Counted from the stretch's first letter, positions 1 through 8,965 are shown. The stretch: DNA of 18,662 nucleotides from WQUF01 sp031549525 (GCA_031549525.1 JAVBPQ010000012.1:1-18662); one strand, 5' to 3'. A program made the numbers and translations. Notes: generated by a model not told the origin, from the letters alone.

Positions 1-18
1 ATGGATAGTATTAAAGTA

Positions 19-768
19 TCATTTGTTATCTGTATTTTTCTTAACTTCTATTGAGCCATCTTTGTTTTGAAGTATTTTAACATTATCAGGAGGGGTTTCG
101 CTCCAGGTTTTACCGCCATCAGTAGAATATTTTGTTACACCATTTTCTGTTTTTACTGCTAATCTTTTTCCGCTAAAGAGTTTTCCTTCTTTAAGTTTAG
201 GTAATTCAAAACCCTCAGGTGTTTCTTCACTCCAAGTTTCACCGCCATCAGTTGAGTATTTTGCAATACCATTTTCAGATTTTACTTTTAATCTCTTTCC
301 ACTAAAAAACTCTTCTTCTCCAAATTTAGGTAATTCAAAACCCTCAGGCGCTTTTTCGCTCCAAGTTTCGCCACCATCAGTTGAATACTTTGTTACGCCA
401 TTTTCAGATTTTACAAGAAGCCCATCTTTAGATTTTACAAAAAAACCGTTACCCCCTGCAGGAAGACCACTTAAATCGCCATCTTCAATTTGCCTTGTGA
501 TTAAACTTTCAGGTGTTTCTTCGCTCCATGTACTTCCACCATCAGTTGAATAACTTGTTTTTCCATCTTCTGATCTTATAGCTAGCATACCCATTGGGTT
601 TTCATCATTTGAATATGTTGTTATGCTTTTTAAAGGCAAAAAGGTAAATTTGGTTCCGCTTGCTGCAAAAGTTGTTACAGCTCCTAATGCTATGATAAGA
701 GTAGAAGATAGGGCTATGGTACCAAATTTCTTTTTTATAGTATCTAAGTTTAAAAAATTTTCCTTCAT
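19..768 (-). CDS. Exported Asp-box repeat protein, function unknown
   Basis: This 249-residue protein has a Lys-rich N-terminus, a hydrophobic segment at about residues 17-36 and small residues after it (FAAS), so it is probably exported, either cleaved or held by the segment. The rest is a degenerate repeat with four exact Asp-boxes (STDGGxTW) at about residues 74-81, 129-136, 162-169 and 205-212. Most are preceded by a (V)KSENGxxKY strand and followed by SExxPEGFELP. Asp-boxes are beta-hairpin turns known from sialidases and other beta-propellers, but four boxes in about 180 residues is too few for a full propeller, and no sialidase catalytic residues are recognisable. The ATG at 768 is preceded by AAAGGAG at good spacing. 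It is monocistronic in this window. A role as a small surface or secreted binding protein is inference. Confidence is high that it is a gene and low for function. Confidence 0.8.
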   Translation of the reverse strand: MKENFLNLDTIKKKFGTIALSSTLIIALGAVTTFAASGTKFTFLPLKSITTYSNDENPMGMLAIRSEDGKTSYSTDGGSTWSEETPESLITRQIEDGDLSGLPAGGNGFFVKSKDGLLVKSENGVTKYSTDGGETWSEKAPEGFELPKFGEEEFFSGKRLKVKSENGIAKYSTDGGETWSEETPEGFELPKLKEGKLFSGKRLAVKTENGVTKYSTDGGKTWSETPPDNVKILQNKDGSIEVKKNTDNK

Positions 769-863
769 AAAATAATGTACTCCTTTTTGTTTATTTATAG
801 TTTTTCCTTACAATTTAATTATAATGACCCTACCTTTAATAAACCTTAAAAGATGTAACTAAA
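769..863 (-). promoter_or_regulatory. Promoter/leader of the Asp-box protein gene
   Basis: On the minus strand a TATAAT hexamer lies at 823-818, about 50 bases before the ATG. A good -35 box is not evident. A Shine-Dalgarno AAAAAGGAG precedes the start. The placement is supported only by the -10 match and by the terminator immediately upstream. Confidence 0.4.
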
Positions 864-901
864 AAATACCTGCAAAGCTTTATTTCTTTAAGCAGATATT
901 T
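864..901 (-). terminator. Intrinsic terminator of the DegV-family gene
   Basis: Read on the minus strand, a 10-bp stem (AAATATCTGC with GCAGGTATTT, one G-U pair) is followed by a run of T residues. It starts about 13 bases after the tandem TAA stops of the DegV-family gene, which fits a Rho-independent terminator isolating that gene from the Asp-box gene. Confidence 0.7.
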
Positions 902-913
902 TAATCAACATTA

Positions 914-1750
914 TTATTTTTTTATGATTTGAATGGCTATACAGCTTGGACCACCTTGAGTCGTAAAGGCTGGAGTTAATTTCATAACCTCAACAAGAGA
1001 ATTTGGTAATATTTCAGCCATCACTTCTTTAGCTTTTAAAACTAAATCTTCAGCACAAGCATGTGATAAATATATCATGTGATTTTCATGTGAAGGTATT
1101 TCAGAAATATAATTGCATATGGTTTCTATTGCATTTTTAAATGTCCTTTTAACACCATATTTAATGAGCTGGCGTCCATCTTCAGATTGTGTTAAAATAG
1201 GAACAATTTTTAAAAGTTTTCCTATATTGCAAGCAAGAGAAGATAACCTTCCTCCACGCCTTAAATATTCAAAATCGTGTGGAATTAAAAAAGATTTTGA
1301 ACTTTCAATTTTTTCTTTTAATTTTTCAATAATTTCACATCTTGATTTAAGTTTGGAAGATAAGTTTAAGGCAGTTTCAACTAAATATCTATGTGGTCCG
1401 CATAAGGTCTTTGAATTTAACACAGTTATCCTATCAGGATTATCTACCATTGTTTTTGCCATACATGCAGTATTGTATGTACCAGATAAACCGTCTGCCA
1501 TAGTAATATTTATTATTTCATCTTTGGGGTATTTATTGTACAATTCTATTACTTTGCCAATCGATGGCTGTGATGATGTAGGTATATACCCTTCATTTAT
1601 TATTTTAATAAACTCTTCTGTTTCTATTTCCTCTAGTTCAATATATGTCTTATTTTTAATAAAAACACTCAGGGGTGCTATGTCTAAACCTATTTTTAAT
1701 CCTTCTTTGATTGAGTATAATGTTGATGTATCAGATATAATCCTAACCAC
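914..1750 (-). CDS. DegV family protein (fatty-acid binding)
   Basis: This 278-residue protein has the usual DegV length and marks: an N-terminal IISDTST strand, TSSQPS at about residues 58-63, GLSGTYN at about 87-93, and the LRRGGRLS motif followed by GKLLKIVPIL. DegV proteins hold a single fatty acid between two domains, and several (FakB) present it to the FakA kinase for phospholipid synthesis. No fakA partner is in the window, so the specific role is inferred from the family. The start is a GTG at 1750, chosen because AGGAGG (1763-1758 on the minus strand) sits exactly 7 bases upstream; the overlapping ATG is out of frame. Tandem TAA stops and a terminator follow. Confidence 0.9.
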   Translation of the reverse strand: MVRIISDTSTLYSIKEGLKIGLDIAPLSVFIKNKTYIELEEIETEEFIKIINEGYIPTSSQPSIGKVIELYNKYPKDEIINITMADGLSGTYNTACMAKTMVDNPDRITVLNSKTLCGPHRYLVETALNLSSKLKSRCEIIEKLKEKIESSKSFLIPHDFEYLRRGGRLSSLACNIGKLLKIVPILTQSEDGRQLIKYGVKRTFKNAIETICNYISEIPSHENHMIYLSHACAEDLVLKAKEVMAEILPNSLVEVMKLTPAFTTQGGPSCIAIQIIKK

Positions 1751-2028
1751 ATTTTGGCCTCCTAATAAATATAGCTTTTATTTTATAATAACGTTAAATA
1801 CATTAAAAATATAAGTTTAATATATTATAACATATCATTAAAAAATACAAAATATATAAAATTGTAGAAAGATATTAGAAATTATTAAAAAGTATTATGG
1901 TAATTAAACAATTTTTGTTTTTTCATATATAATACAAAACTTTACTCATCTTACATTAAGTAGAGTTATCCTTTTAATCCATAATATTTAGATAATTTGT
2001 TATAATAGATTATAATATTAATATTCAG
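1751..2028. promoter_or_regulatory. Divergent promoter region, DegV gene / kdpD
   Basis: This 278-base, very AT-rich spacer separates divergent genes. On the minus strand TATAAT at 1829-1824 with a weak TTTGTA about 16 bases upstream could serve the DegV gene. On the plus strand two TATAAT hexamers at 2001-2006 and 2011-2016 lie just before kdpD, without a convincing -35 box. The stretch around 1939-1972 can form an imperfect hairpin. I could not recognise a ydaO-type c-di-AMP riboswitch or any other riboswitch core. Confidence 0.4.
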
Positions 2029-4695
2029 GTGGTGATTAATATATATATATTTGAAGCAAAATCCAATCAAGATATATTAATGGAAAATACAAAAATCAAT
2101 GATCATTCTAAAAATGGAAAGCTTAAGATATTTTTTTCATATGCACAAGGGGTAGGTAAGACTTATGCTATGTTAGATGATGCAAATGAAAGATTTAAAA
2201 GTGGTGTTGATGTGGTGATAGGATATGTTAAATTATATGATGCATCAGAAGATATGCAAGTTTTCAATAACATCCCTATTTTATCTAAAAAGATGATAGG
2301 TTATGAAAATGGTGATTTAGAAGAATTTGATCTAGATGAAGCCTTAAATAGGAATCCAGAACTTATTATTGTAGATGAATTAGCTCATACTAACGTAAAA
2401 GGGGCACGGAATAAAAAGCGCTATCAAGATATTGAAGAGCTATTAAGAGCAGGTATTGATGTGTATACAACAGTAAATGTTGAAAATATTGAAAGTTTAA
2501 ATGATATTATATATAAGATAACTAAAATCACCATAGAGGAAACAGTTCCTGATTATGTTTTTGATAATGCAGATAAGGTTGAATTTATAGATATAGATCC
2601 TAGCGAGCTTTTAAGGCGTTTTCAAGAAGATGAGGCATATATAAAAAAAATTTTTACAAAAGAAAACCTAAAGCTTTTGAGAGAAATTGCAATGAGAAAG
2701 GCAACTGATAGAATAAGTCATGAAAATCAAAATGAAAAAGAATTGTACAATAGTACGTATAATTTGAAGCTACTTGCATGTATAGGTCCATTTTCTTCAT
2801 CAGCAAAATGCATACGAGAAGCAGCAAGGATGGCAGAAGCATTTCATGTGCCATGGATTGTCATATATGTTAACAACATGAAAAACAAAAATTTATCAGA
2901 AGAACAAAATAAGATATTGAGATCTAATTTTGATCTTGCAGAGAAGCTTGGTGCAGAAGTAATTGTTTTAAATGGTGTAGATGTTGCAGAGACCATAGCG
3001 CAATATGCTAAACTATCTGGTATCACAAATATAATCATAGGAAAAAATAGAAATAGAGGATTTTTTGAAAAATTATTTAAACCAGACTTTGCGGATAAAC
3101 TTATTTCAACCTTGAAGGATGTAGAGATTTATATAGTTTCAAGTGATTTTTATAAAAAAACTACTCCTAAAATATCAGATATGTTAACCTTTGTAGGTAA
3201 TTTCAATTTGTCATTAATGGATACCATAAAGACCATATTTATATTGATAATTGCTACATTGATGTCTATTTTATTTCAAAAAATGAATATTGTAGGAGAT
3301 CAAAACATCATAATGATATATATTTTATCTGTACTTGTTGTTTCTAGAGTTACCAAAGGGTATTTTTATGGAGTACTCTCTTCAATTATAACTGTTTTAA
3401 CTTTTAATTTCTTTTTTACAGATCCTTATTACACATTTAATACTATTAATGCAGCATATCCTATTACATTTATCATCATGTTACTAGTTGCTTTAATTAT
3501 GAGTACAGTAACAATGCAAATTAAAAATCAAGTTAAAATAGCAACTGAAAGACAAAAGGATACGGAGATATTATATGAGATAAATAAAAGGCTAGTTATT
3601 ACAAGAAGCCTTGAAAATATTGTAGAACTAACTAATGAATATATTATAAAGCTGTTTCATTGCTCTGTCATATTTTATACCATAGATAAGGAATTGAAAG
3701 AGTATAGCACATTTACGCAATGCTCAGAGGATGATGATGGTTCATTTATGAATAAAGATAATGAGAGGATAGTAGCTCATTGGGTATTTGTAAATCAGAA
3801 GGTTGCAGGAAATGGCACAGATACCTTCACAGATGCAAAGGCTTACTATATTCCCATGATATCTAAAGGCAAAGTTCTTGGTGTCCTTGGAGTTTCGTGC
3901 ATTAAAAGGGAGTTTAAACATAAGGATCAATTGTTTATTAGGATGATCACAGCGCAAGTAGCAATGGCATTAGAACGTCAATACTTATTTGATGAACAGC
4001 AGGATATTATAGTAAGATCTGAAAAGGATAAAATGAGGAGCAATTTATTGAGGACTATTTCTCACGATTTAAAGGTTTCATTAAATGATATATTAGAGAC
4101 AAGCTCTGCTATTTTAGAAAATAAAGATAAAAAGCATCAAAAAGAACTTATATCTAGTATTAAGGATGATTCTAAATGGCTTATTCATCTTTTGGAAAGT
4201 GCACTGTCTGTAACAAGAGTAAATAAAGATAATTTAAACATCATAAAAACTTTCGAGTCAGCTCAAAGAGTTGCAATTGAAGCTGTAGATAGAATAAAGA
4301 AAAGATTTCCCTGTAGGAATATAGATATAAAAGCTCCTGATGATCCTTTAATGCTTCCTATGGATGGAATACTCATATCACAAGTGCTCATTAACCTTAT
4401 TGAAAACTCAATAAAGCATTCAAAGGATGATACTTTAATACAATTAAATATAAAGAAAATGTATAGTGTTGCACAATTTGAAGTTGTTGATAGCGGTGAA
4501 GGGATTAATGAAAAGGACTTATATTATGTGTTTGGTGATTATGAATCAAATGGTGAAAATGAAGAAGATTCATTGTTTAAAGTAAGTGGTCTTACTGTAT
4601 GCAATTCTATTATAAAAGCTCATAATGGTAAATTAGAAGCGTCAAATAGAAGGGCAGGAGGAACAATATTTAGTTTTACATTACCTCTTAATTAG
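2029..4695 (+). CDS. kdpD: KdpD-type sensor histidine kinase, orphan
   Basis: The 888-residue length matches full KdpD. Domain order, counted from the GTG at 2029: KdpD nucleotide-binding domain with Walker A GVGKTYAM (about 41-48) and Walker-B-like IIVDELAHTN (about 113-122); a Usp domain (about 245-375); four membrane helices (about 395-500); a GAF-like region (about 520-650); a phospho-acceptor H-box with His679 (ISHDLKVSL); and an ATPase with the N-box NLIENSIKHS and G1 DSGEGI. KdpD senses K+ limitation and phosphorylates KdpE to induce KdpFABC, but none of those genes is nearby. The H-box lacks the usual Pro (typical HDLRTPL) and the G2 box is poor (SGLTVCNS, not GLGLSICKS). The start is uncertain: the AGGTGGTGA overlapping the two GTGs looks like the ribosome site itself, and the in-frame ATG at 2080 begins just before the conserved domain. 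Confidence 0.85.
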   Translation: MVINIYIFEAKSNQDILMENTKINDHSKNGKLKIFFSYAQGVGKTYAMLDDANERFKSGVDVVIGYVKLYDASEDMQVFNNIPILSKKMIGYENGDLEEFDLDEALNRNPELIIVDELAHTNVKGARNKKRYQDIEELLRAGIDVYTTVNVENIESLNDIIYKITKITIEETVPDYVFDNADKVEFIDIDPSELLRRFQEDEAYIKKIFTKENLKLLREIAMRKATDRISHENQNEKELYNSTYNLKLLACIGPFSSSAKCIREAARMAEAFHVPWIVIYVNNMKNKNLSEEQNKILRSNFDLAEKLGAEVIVLNGVDVAETIAQYAKLSGITNIIIGKNRNRGFFEKLFKPDFADKLISTLKDVEIYIVSSDFYKKTTPKISDMLTFVGNFNLSLMDTIKTIFILIIATLMSILFQKMNIVGDQNIIMIYILSVLVVSRVTKGYFYGVLSSIITVLTFNFFFTDPYYTFNTINAAYPITFIIMLLVALIMSTVTMQIKNQVKIATERQKDTEILYEINKRLVITRSLENIVELTNEYIIKLFHCSVIFYTIDKELKEYSTFTQCSEDDDGSFMNKDNERIVAHWVFVNQKVAGNGTDTFTDAKAYYIPMISKGKVLGVLGVSCIKREFKHKDQLFIRMITAQVAMALERQYLFDEQQDIIVRSEKDKMRSNLLRTISHDLKVSLNDILETSSAILENKDKKHQKELISSIKDDSKWLIHLLESALSVTRVNKDNLNIIKTFESAQRVAIEAVDRIKKRFPCRNIDIKAPDDPLMLPMDGILISQVLINLIENSIKHSKDDTLIQLNIKKMYSVAQFEVVDSGEGINEKDLYYVFGDYESNGENEEDSLFKVSGLTVCNSIIKAHNGKLEASNRRAGGTIFSFTLPLN

Positions 4696-4706
4696 GAAAT
4701 ATGAAT

Positions 4707-4780
4707 AAAAACCAGTAATGAGTTTCTCAGTTCTTATTTAAATAATAAGTAAGAACAAGCTTCTCCTATACTGGTTTTTT
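4707..4780. terminator. Shared bidirectional terminator
   Basis: AAAAACCAGTA (4707-4717) pairs with TACTGGTTTTT (4769-4779), and an inner stem GTTCTTA (4730-4736) pairs with TAAGAAC (4750-4756). It is flanked by A- and T-rich arms, so it can stop transcription from kdpD on the plus strand and from the convergent aldolase gene on the minus strand. Confidence 0.75.
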
Positions 4781-4783
4781 GTT

Positions 4784-5971
4784 TTAAGATGTTTTATTTT
4801 TTTTTGAATAGCTCTTTGTGTAAACAAGATGCATAAGAGCACAATCAGCTTTAGGTAAAACCTTACCTTTTCCTGTAAGCTTTGAAGCTATTTCACAGAG
4901 GGCATTTTTTTTAACAACCATAGATAAAGCTATGATATCAGATTCTGTGGAAGCACAGCACAGTGCACCTGCATCTTTTACGAATACACATGAGGACTTT
5001 CCAAGTTTTTTAATCACATCATCAGGGTTATAATCTTTAGCACATTTAGCAGAATATCCGACTATTTGAGCAAAATCATCTAAAAATGGCAATAGATCTA
5101 ACCCTGCAGAGGATATTGAAAATGAAGCTCTGTCTGTATTTTGTCGTATAAAGTTTATATCTTTTCTTTTTTTATATATAGCTTGATGTATAAGGGCTTC
5201 TTTAGGTAAATTTCTTTCATTTAGATCATATGAAAATTTTTTACCCGCATTATCTAAGAATGTAAAACCTTCTAGAGTACGAGAGCTGTTTCCAAGATAG
5301 TTGCATTTATCAGGAAATTCATAATCTTTTTTTAATATAGATGATATATAATATTCAAAATATTCATTTTCATAAAGGTTTTTAATTTTTTTGCTCTTAG
5401 TTAGATAAATTTTATTTATAAGATATGAGGAGGCATTTTCAAGTTGAACTGAAGCATTAAAGGCTTCTAAGTCATCTGAGCCAAAACAGATCGCACCATG
5501 GTTAGACATGATTATAGCATTGCCATCTGTTAATCTTAAAGCATCTTCAATATTTTTTCTAAGGCTCTTTGTACCAGGGAGAGCATATTTAGCAATAGGA
5601 ACAGATTTCCCAAGGAGAGAAAAACCTCTAGTTTCAAATTTATCTATTCCTATAGCACTTACTATAGAGCCTTGAACTTGGTGTGTATGTATTACAAAAT
5701 TTATATCCTTATGAGTTTTATATAAAAGGGCATGAATTCCTCTCTCAGAAGATGGTTTAACATCTCCTTCATAGGAGCAATCTTCTATTTTGCATAAAAC
5801 TATATCTTCTTTAGTTAATGAATCATAGGATTTGCCGCTTGGAGTTATTGCAAAAGTATCATCATCCACTCTGCAGCTTATGTTTCCCCATGTCCTTGCG
5901 ATAAGCCCTGACTTTACAAGTTTTAAACCTGCTTCTATGACTTTTTCTTTGATTTCATTTATTTCCATCAT
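4784..5971 (-). CDS. Class II aldolase/adducin protein with degenerate second domain
   Basis: This 395-residue protein is twice the family's usual ~210 residues and looks like a tandem duplication. The N-terminal half has the class II aldolase/epimerase set, counted from ATG 5971: TWGNIS near residue 28, catalytic Glu76 (SSERGIH), zinc ligands His95 and His97 (HTH) and His158 (SNHGA). Family members such as fuculose-phosphate aldolase cleave or epimerise sugar phosphates with Zn2+; the substrate here is unknown. The C-terminal half repeats the pattern (KEALIHQAIYKKRKDINF, then DAGALCCAS) but all three His positions are replaced (Gln277, Thr279, Ala334). The ATG at 5971 was preferred to the GTG at 5977 because AGGGA lies 7 bases before it. 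That site overlaps the stop of the upstream aminotransferase gene, so the two genes are probably translationally coupled. Confidence 0.8.
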   Translation of the reverse strand: MMEINEIKEKVIEAGLKLVKSGLIARTWGNISCRVDDDTFAITPSGKSYDSLTKEDIVLCKIEDCSYEGDVKPSSERGIHALLYKTHKDINFVIHTHQVQGSIVSAIGIDKFETRGFSLLGKSVPIAKYALPGTKSLRKNIEDALRLTDGNAIIMSNHGAICFGSDDLEAFNASVQLENASSYLINKIYLTKSKKIKNLYENEYFEYYISSILKKDYEFPDKCNYLGNSSRTLEGFTFLDNAGKKFSYDLNERNLPKEALIHQAIYKKRKDINFIRQNTDRASFSISSAGLDLLPFLDDFAQIVGYSAKCAKDYNPDDVIKKLGKSSCVFVKDAGALCCASTESDIIALSMVVKKNALCEIASKLTGKGKVLPKADCALMHLVYTKSYSKKNKTS

Positions 5972-5981
5972 AAACACATCC

Positions 5982-7463
5982 CTAGCGTTTTGTTTTTTTA
6001 ACTACATTTTTAAATACTCTCTCAAAGCTTAAAAGAGCATCATCTATCATCTCATTGGTGTATGCAGCACTTGTATAAAGCCTGCTGCCTGCTAAGGTAA
6101 CTAAGCCTTCTGCCATATAAGCAGCTCCCATATATTCCATCTCTTTCTTTCTAATAGAGGTTTGTTTTAATACTTTAGGGATAGTCCAAGGTTTTGACCA
6201 GTTTATAGAAAAATGCATAGTTCCAACTGTCTCCAAATGGCATATGGAACCTTGATTAAACGCCACAAATGGAAGATCATACTTTCTAATCAGATCCTTT
6301 AAGCCATTTGTAATTTTATCTCCAACCTTTCCAGATGTTTCAATAGCACCAGTTTTTTCTATTTCACAAAGGGTATAATATCCTGCTACGCAGCTTATTG
6401 GTGTTGCTGCCATGGTGCCGCCTATAAGTGCTTTTTTGTGCTTTTCACCAGATTCAATACCTGCAGCGAGGTATGACATATACTGTTTTTTCCCCCCAAG
6501 TCCTCCAGCACCAGGGTATCCGCCTGCTATGACCTTTCCAAAGACAGTAAGGTCAGGAGATACGCTAAAGTATCCTTGAGCACCAGACATACCTATGCGA
6601 AATGCTGTGACAACTTCGTCAAATATCAAAAGAGCCTCATATTTTCTGCAAAGTTCTTCAACACCTTTGTTAAAATATATATCTAAAGGTCTTGTACCAG
6701 ATTCAGGACCTACAGGTTCTATTAAAACTGCAGCCGTTCCGCCACGGAGTGTATTAGCTTTTAATTTTTTTTCAAGATCATCTAAATCATTAGGAAAAAA
6801 TTCTTCAGTATCCTTAAAACAAAACTTTGGAACTCCGTGAGCTTGAGTAGCTTTAGACCCTGGAATTCGTATTCCATAAGCTAATTGATCGCTCCAGCCG
6901 TGGTAGGCCCCACCCATTTTGAGGATATTTTTTTTACCTGTTGCAAGCCTTGCAACACGTATGGCAGCCATGCAGCTTTCAGTACCAGAGCCTAACATCC
7001 TGAACATTTCAACAGATGGGATGTTCTCTGAGATTTTCTTCGCAAGTTTATATTCAAATTCATGGAATAAACCTGTAGATGGACCACAATCATTTAAAAG
7101 CTCAATAACCTTATCACGGACTGATTTTGGATTGCTTCCTAAAACAGTAGGGCCTCCAGCTTGGAGAAAATCATAATATCTATTACCATCTATATCATAG
7201 AGATATGGACCTTCAGCTTTTGAGAATACAAGAGGGAAAGGATAGTTAAAGGCTAAATTATGTTGTACACCTCCAGGTATTAATTCTGAGGCATCCTTTA
7301 TCATTTCTTTTGATTTTACACATTTTTTATCGTAATATTCAGATTCGTAATTTAAAAGTGCCTCCTTGCTTATACCATAGATAGGTTTTGAAATTAAAAA
7401 GTCTAAATCTTCAATTATTTTTTTAGCATTTGGATATTCAGAGATTGAAAACCTTGTATCCAT
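5982..7463 (-). CDS. Class III PLP aminotransferase, GSA-aminomutase-like
   Basis: This 493-residue fold-type I PLP enzyme has the class III signature LLIFDEVVTAFR with Asp282 (pyridine-N contact) and the Schiff-base Lys310 in FGKVIAGGYPGA. GSGTES (158-163) and AYHGW (186-190) are the cofactor phosphate and ring contacts. It most resembles glutamate-1-semialdehyde 2,1-aminomutase (HemL), but it carries about 50-60 extra N-terminal residues, and its neighbour is an aldolase rather than heme genes. It is therefore more likely a HemL-like aminotransferase or aminomutase for another aldehyde or keto substrate. AAGGAG precedes the ATG. The gene starts a two-gene operon from the promoter at 7552-7525, and its TAG stop is embedded in the ribosome site of the aldolase gene. 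Confidence 0.82.
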   Translation of the reverse strand: MDTRFSISEYPNAKKIIEDLDFLISKPIYGISKEALLNYESEYYDKKCVKSKEMIKDASELIPGGVQHNLAFNYPFPLVFSKAEGPYLYDIDGNRYYDFLQAGGPTVLGSNPKSVRDKVIELLNDCGPSTGLFHEFEYKLAKKISENIPSVEMFRMLGSGTESCMAAIRVARLATGKKNILKMGGAYHGWSDQLAYGIRIPGSKATQAHGVPKFCFKDTEEFFPNDLDDLEKKLKANTLRGGTAAVLIEPVGPESGTRPLDIYFNKGVEELCRKYEALLIFDEVVTAFRIGMSGAQGYFSVSPDLTVFGKVIAGGYPGAGGLGGKKQYMSYLAAGIESGEKHKKALIGGTMAATPISCVAGYYTLCEIEKTGAIETSGKVGDKITNGLKDLIRKYDLPFVAFNQGSICHLETVGTMHFSINWSKPWTIPKVLKQTSIRKKEMEYMGAAYMAEGLVTLAGSRLYTSAAYTNEMIDDALLSFERVFKNVVKKTKR

Positions 7464-7524
7464 AACAAAATTCTCCTTAAAATATATTTAGCATTTAAGC
7501 GAGTAGTGGCTTATTTTGATTTTG

Positions 7525-7552
7525 AGTATAGCACAACAAAGTGAAAAGTCAA
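7525..7552 (-). promoter_or_regulatory. Sigma-A promoter of aminotransferase-aldolase operon
   Basis: On the minus strand TTGACT (7552-7547) and TATACT (7530-7525) are separated by 16 bases. They lie about 60 bases upstream of the aminotransferase ATG and are divergent from the ATPase promoter. Confidence 0.65.
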
Positions 7553-7635
7553 TCATAAGAAAAACTTCTATATTTAATAATAAAAGTGTTAATAACTTAG
7601 CAATACCGTTAAAGTGATGAGGCGTTTCTATTGTG

Positions 7636-7665
7636 TTGACATATTCTGTAGATACCGGCTATAAT
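7636..7665 (+). promoter_or_regulatory. Near-perfect sigma-A promoter of the ATPase gene
   Basis: TTGACA (7636-7641) and TATAAT (7660-7665) are both exact consensus hexamers with an 18-base spacer. They lie 35 bases before the GTG start of the ATPase gene, implying strong unregulated expression or control by a repressor not identified here. Confidence 0.75.
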
Positions 7666-7699
7666 TTATATATTGATAATTTTAGTCGGAGGGGTTATT

Positions 7700-8926
7700 G
7701 TGACTTATATAAAACGTGATTTAGAGGATCGTATACTTGATATATCAAGTCAGTTTCCAGCGCTTCTTTTGACTGGACCAAGACAGGTTGGCAAAACCAC
7801 AATGCTGCAAAAGCTTATGGAAGGAACAAATCGCACTTATGTTACCCTTGATGATTTAAACAACAGAGACATTGCGAAGAGTGACCCTAATTTGTTTTTT
7901 CAAATGTTTAAGCCGCCAATTCTTATTGATGAGGTACAATATGCACCTGAATTGTTTAATCGCATAAAAATCCTCATAGATAAGGATAATAACCCTGGTG
8001 ACTTTTGGATGACAGGTTCCCAAGTATTTCGTTTAATGCAAGGGGTGTCAGAATCTCTTGCAGGAAGGATTGCAATCCTTAATCTTTCCTCACTTTCGCA
8101 GAACGAAATGTATAATAAATCTCACAATGAACCGTTTATAGTTGATTTTGACAAGTTAAATGAAAGGGTTAAGAGAGCAAAAATTGCAGATTCAACACAG
8201 CTTTTTGAAAGAATCTATAAAGGTGGAATGCCTGTTATTGCAAGTGGTAAGTATAAGGACAGCAATGTATTTTATTCAAGTTATATAGCAACTTACATAG
8301 AACGTGATATAAGGAGCCTTGATGGAACGATTGACAGCCTTAAATTTTTGGCATTTATTACATCAGCAGCTGCAAGAGTTGGACAGATATTGAACATAGC
8401 TGACATTGCCCGTGATTGTGACATGAATCAAACTATGGCAAAAAACTGGCTGAGGATACTTGAAACTCTCGGCATCGTTTTTTTTCTGCATCCATACTCA
8501 AATAATACTTTAAAACGGACGATAAAAACTCCAAAGCTATATTTTTACGATACGGGACTTATACGCTATTTAACAAAGTGGGAAAGTGCGCAAACCCTTG
8601 AAGTTGGCAATATGAATGGCGCCATTCTTGAAAACTATGTTGTCAGTGAATTAATGAAAAGCTACTATAATGCAGGCAGAGATCCATTTTTTTATTATTA
8701 TCGTGATAAAGATGCAAAAGAAATAGATGTGATAATTGAAAGGAATGGCAAGTTGCATCCAATAGAGATTAAGAAAACAGCAAGTCCAAGTAAAGCGCTT
8801 ATCAACGTGTTTTCAGTCCTTGATAAAGGTTCTTTAAAACGGGGAAATGGTGCAGTGCTTTGTATGTATGAGAGCTTTATTCCCCTTAACAAAGATAATT
8901 TTGCTGTGCCAATTTGGGCAATTTGA
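7700..8926 (+). CDS. AAA ATPase with DUF4143 domain
   Basis: This 408-residue protein has an N-terminal AAA_14 domain with Walker A GPRQVGKTT (about 26-34), Walker B PILIDEVQYA and a sensor-like WMTGSQ. A DUF4143 region follows. The C-terminus is PD-(D/E)xK-like, EIDVIIE...HPIEIKK with Asp343, Glu356 and Lys358. This architecture is widespread, often single-gene and frequently acquired laterally; a role in DNA handling or defence is suspected but not established. The GTG at 7700 was chosen over the ATA-ATT-rich start upstream because GGAGGGG (7688-7694) is correctly spaced and the family starts with a YIxRxLE motif. It seems monocistronic, and no clear terminator follows. It is unrelated by context to the genes on either side. 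Confidence 0.85.
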   Translation: MTYIKRDLEDRILDISSQFPALLLTGPRQVGKTTMLQKLMEGTNRTYVTLDDLNNRDIAKSDPNLFFQMFKPPILIDEVQYAPELFNRIKILIDKDNNPGDFWMTGSQVFRLMQGVSESLAGRIAILNLSSLSQNEMYNKSHNEPFIVDFDKLNERVKRAKIADSTQLFERIYKGGMPVIASGKYKDSNVFYSSYIATYIERDIRSLDGTIDSLKFLAFITSAAARVGQILNIADIARDCDMNQTMAKNWLRILETLGIVFFLHPYSNNTLKRTIKTPKLYFYDTGLIRYLTKWESAQTLEVGNMNGAILENYVVSELMKSYYNAGRDPFFYYYRDKDAKEIDVIIERNGKLHPIEIKKTASPSKALINVFSVLDKGSLKRGNGAVLCMYESFIPLNKDNFAVPIWAI

Positions 8927-8965
8927 TAATTAATCATTAACAAAACATTACCTTAAAATTTCAAA

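Noticed and set aside
1113..1814. Plus-strand open frame of 233 codons
   Set aside because: It lies antisense to the well-supported DegV-family gene, has no ribosome site and encodes a sequence typical of a shadow frame.
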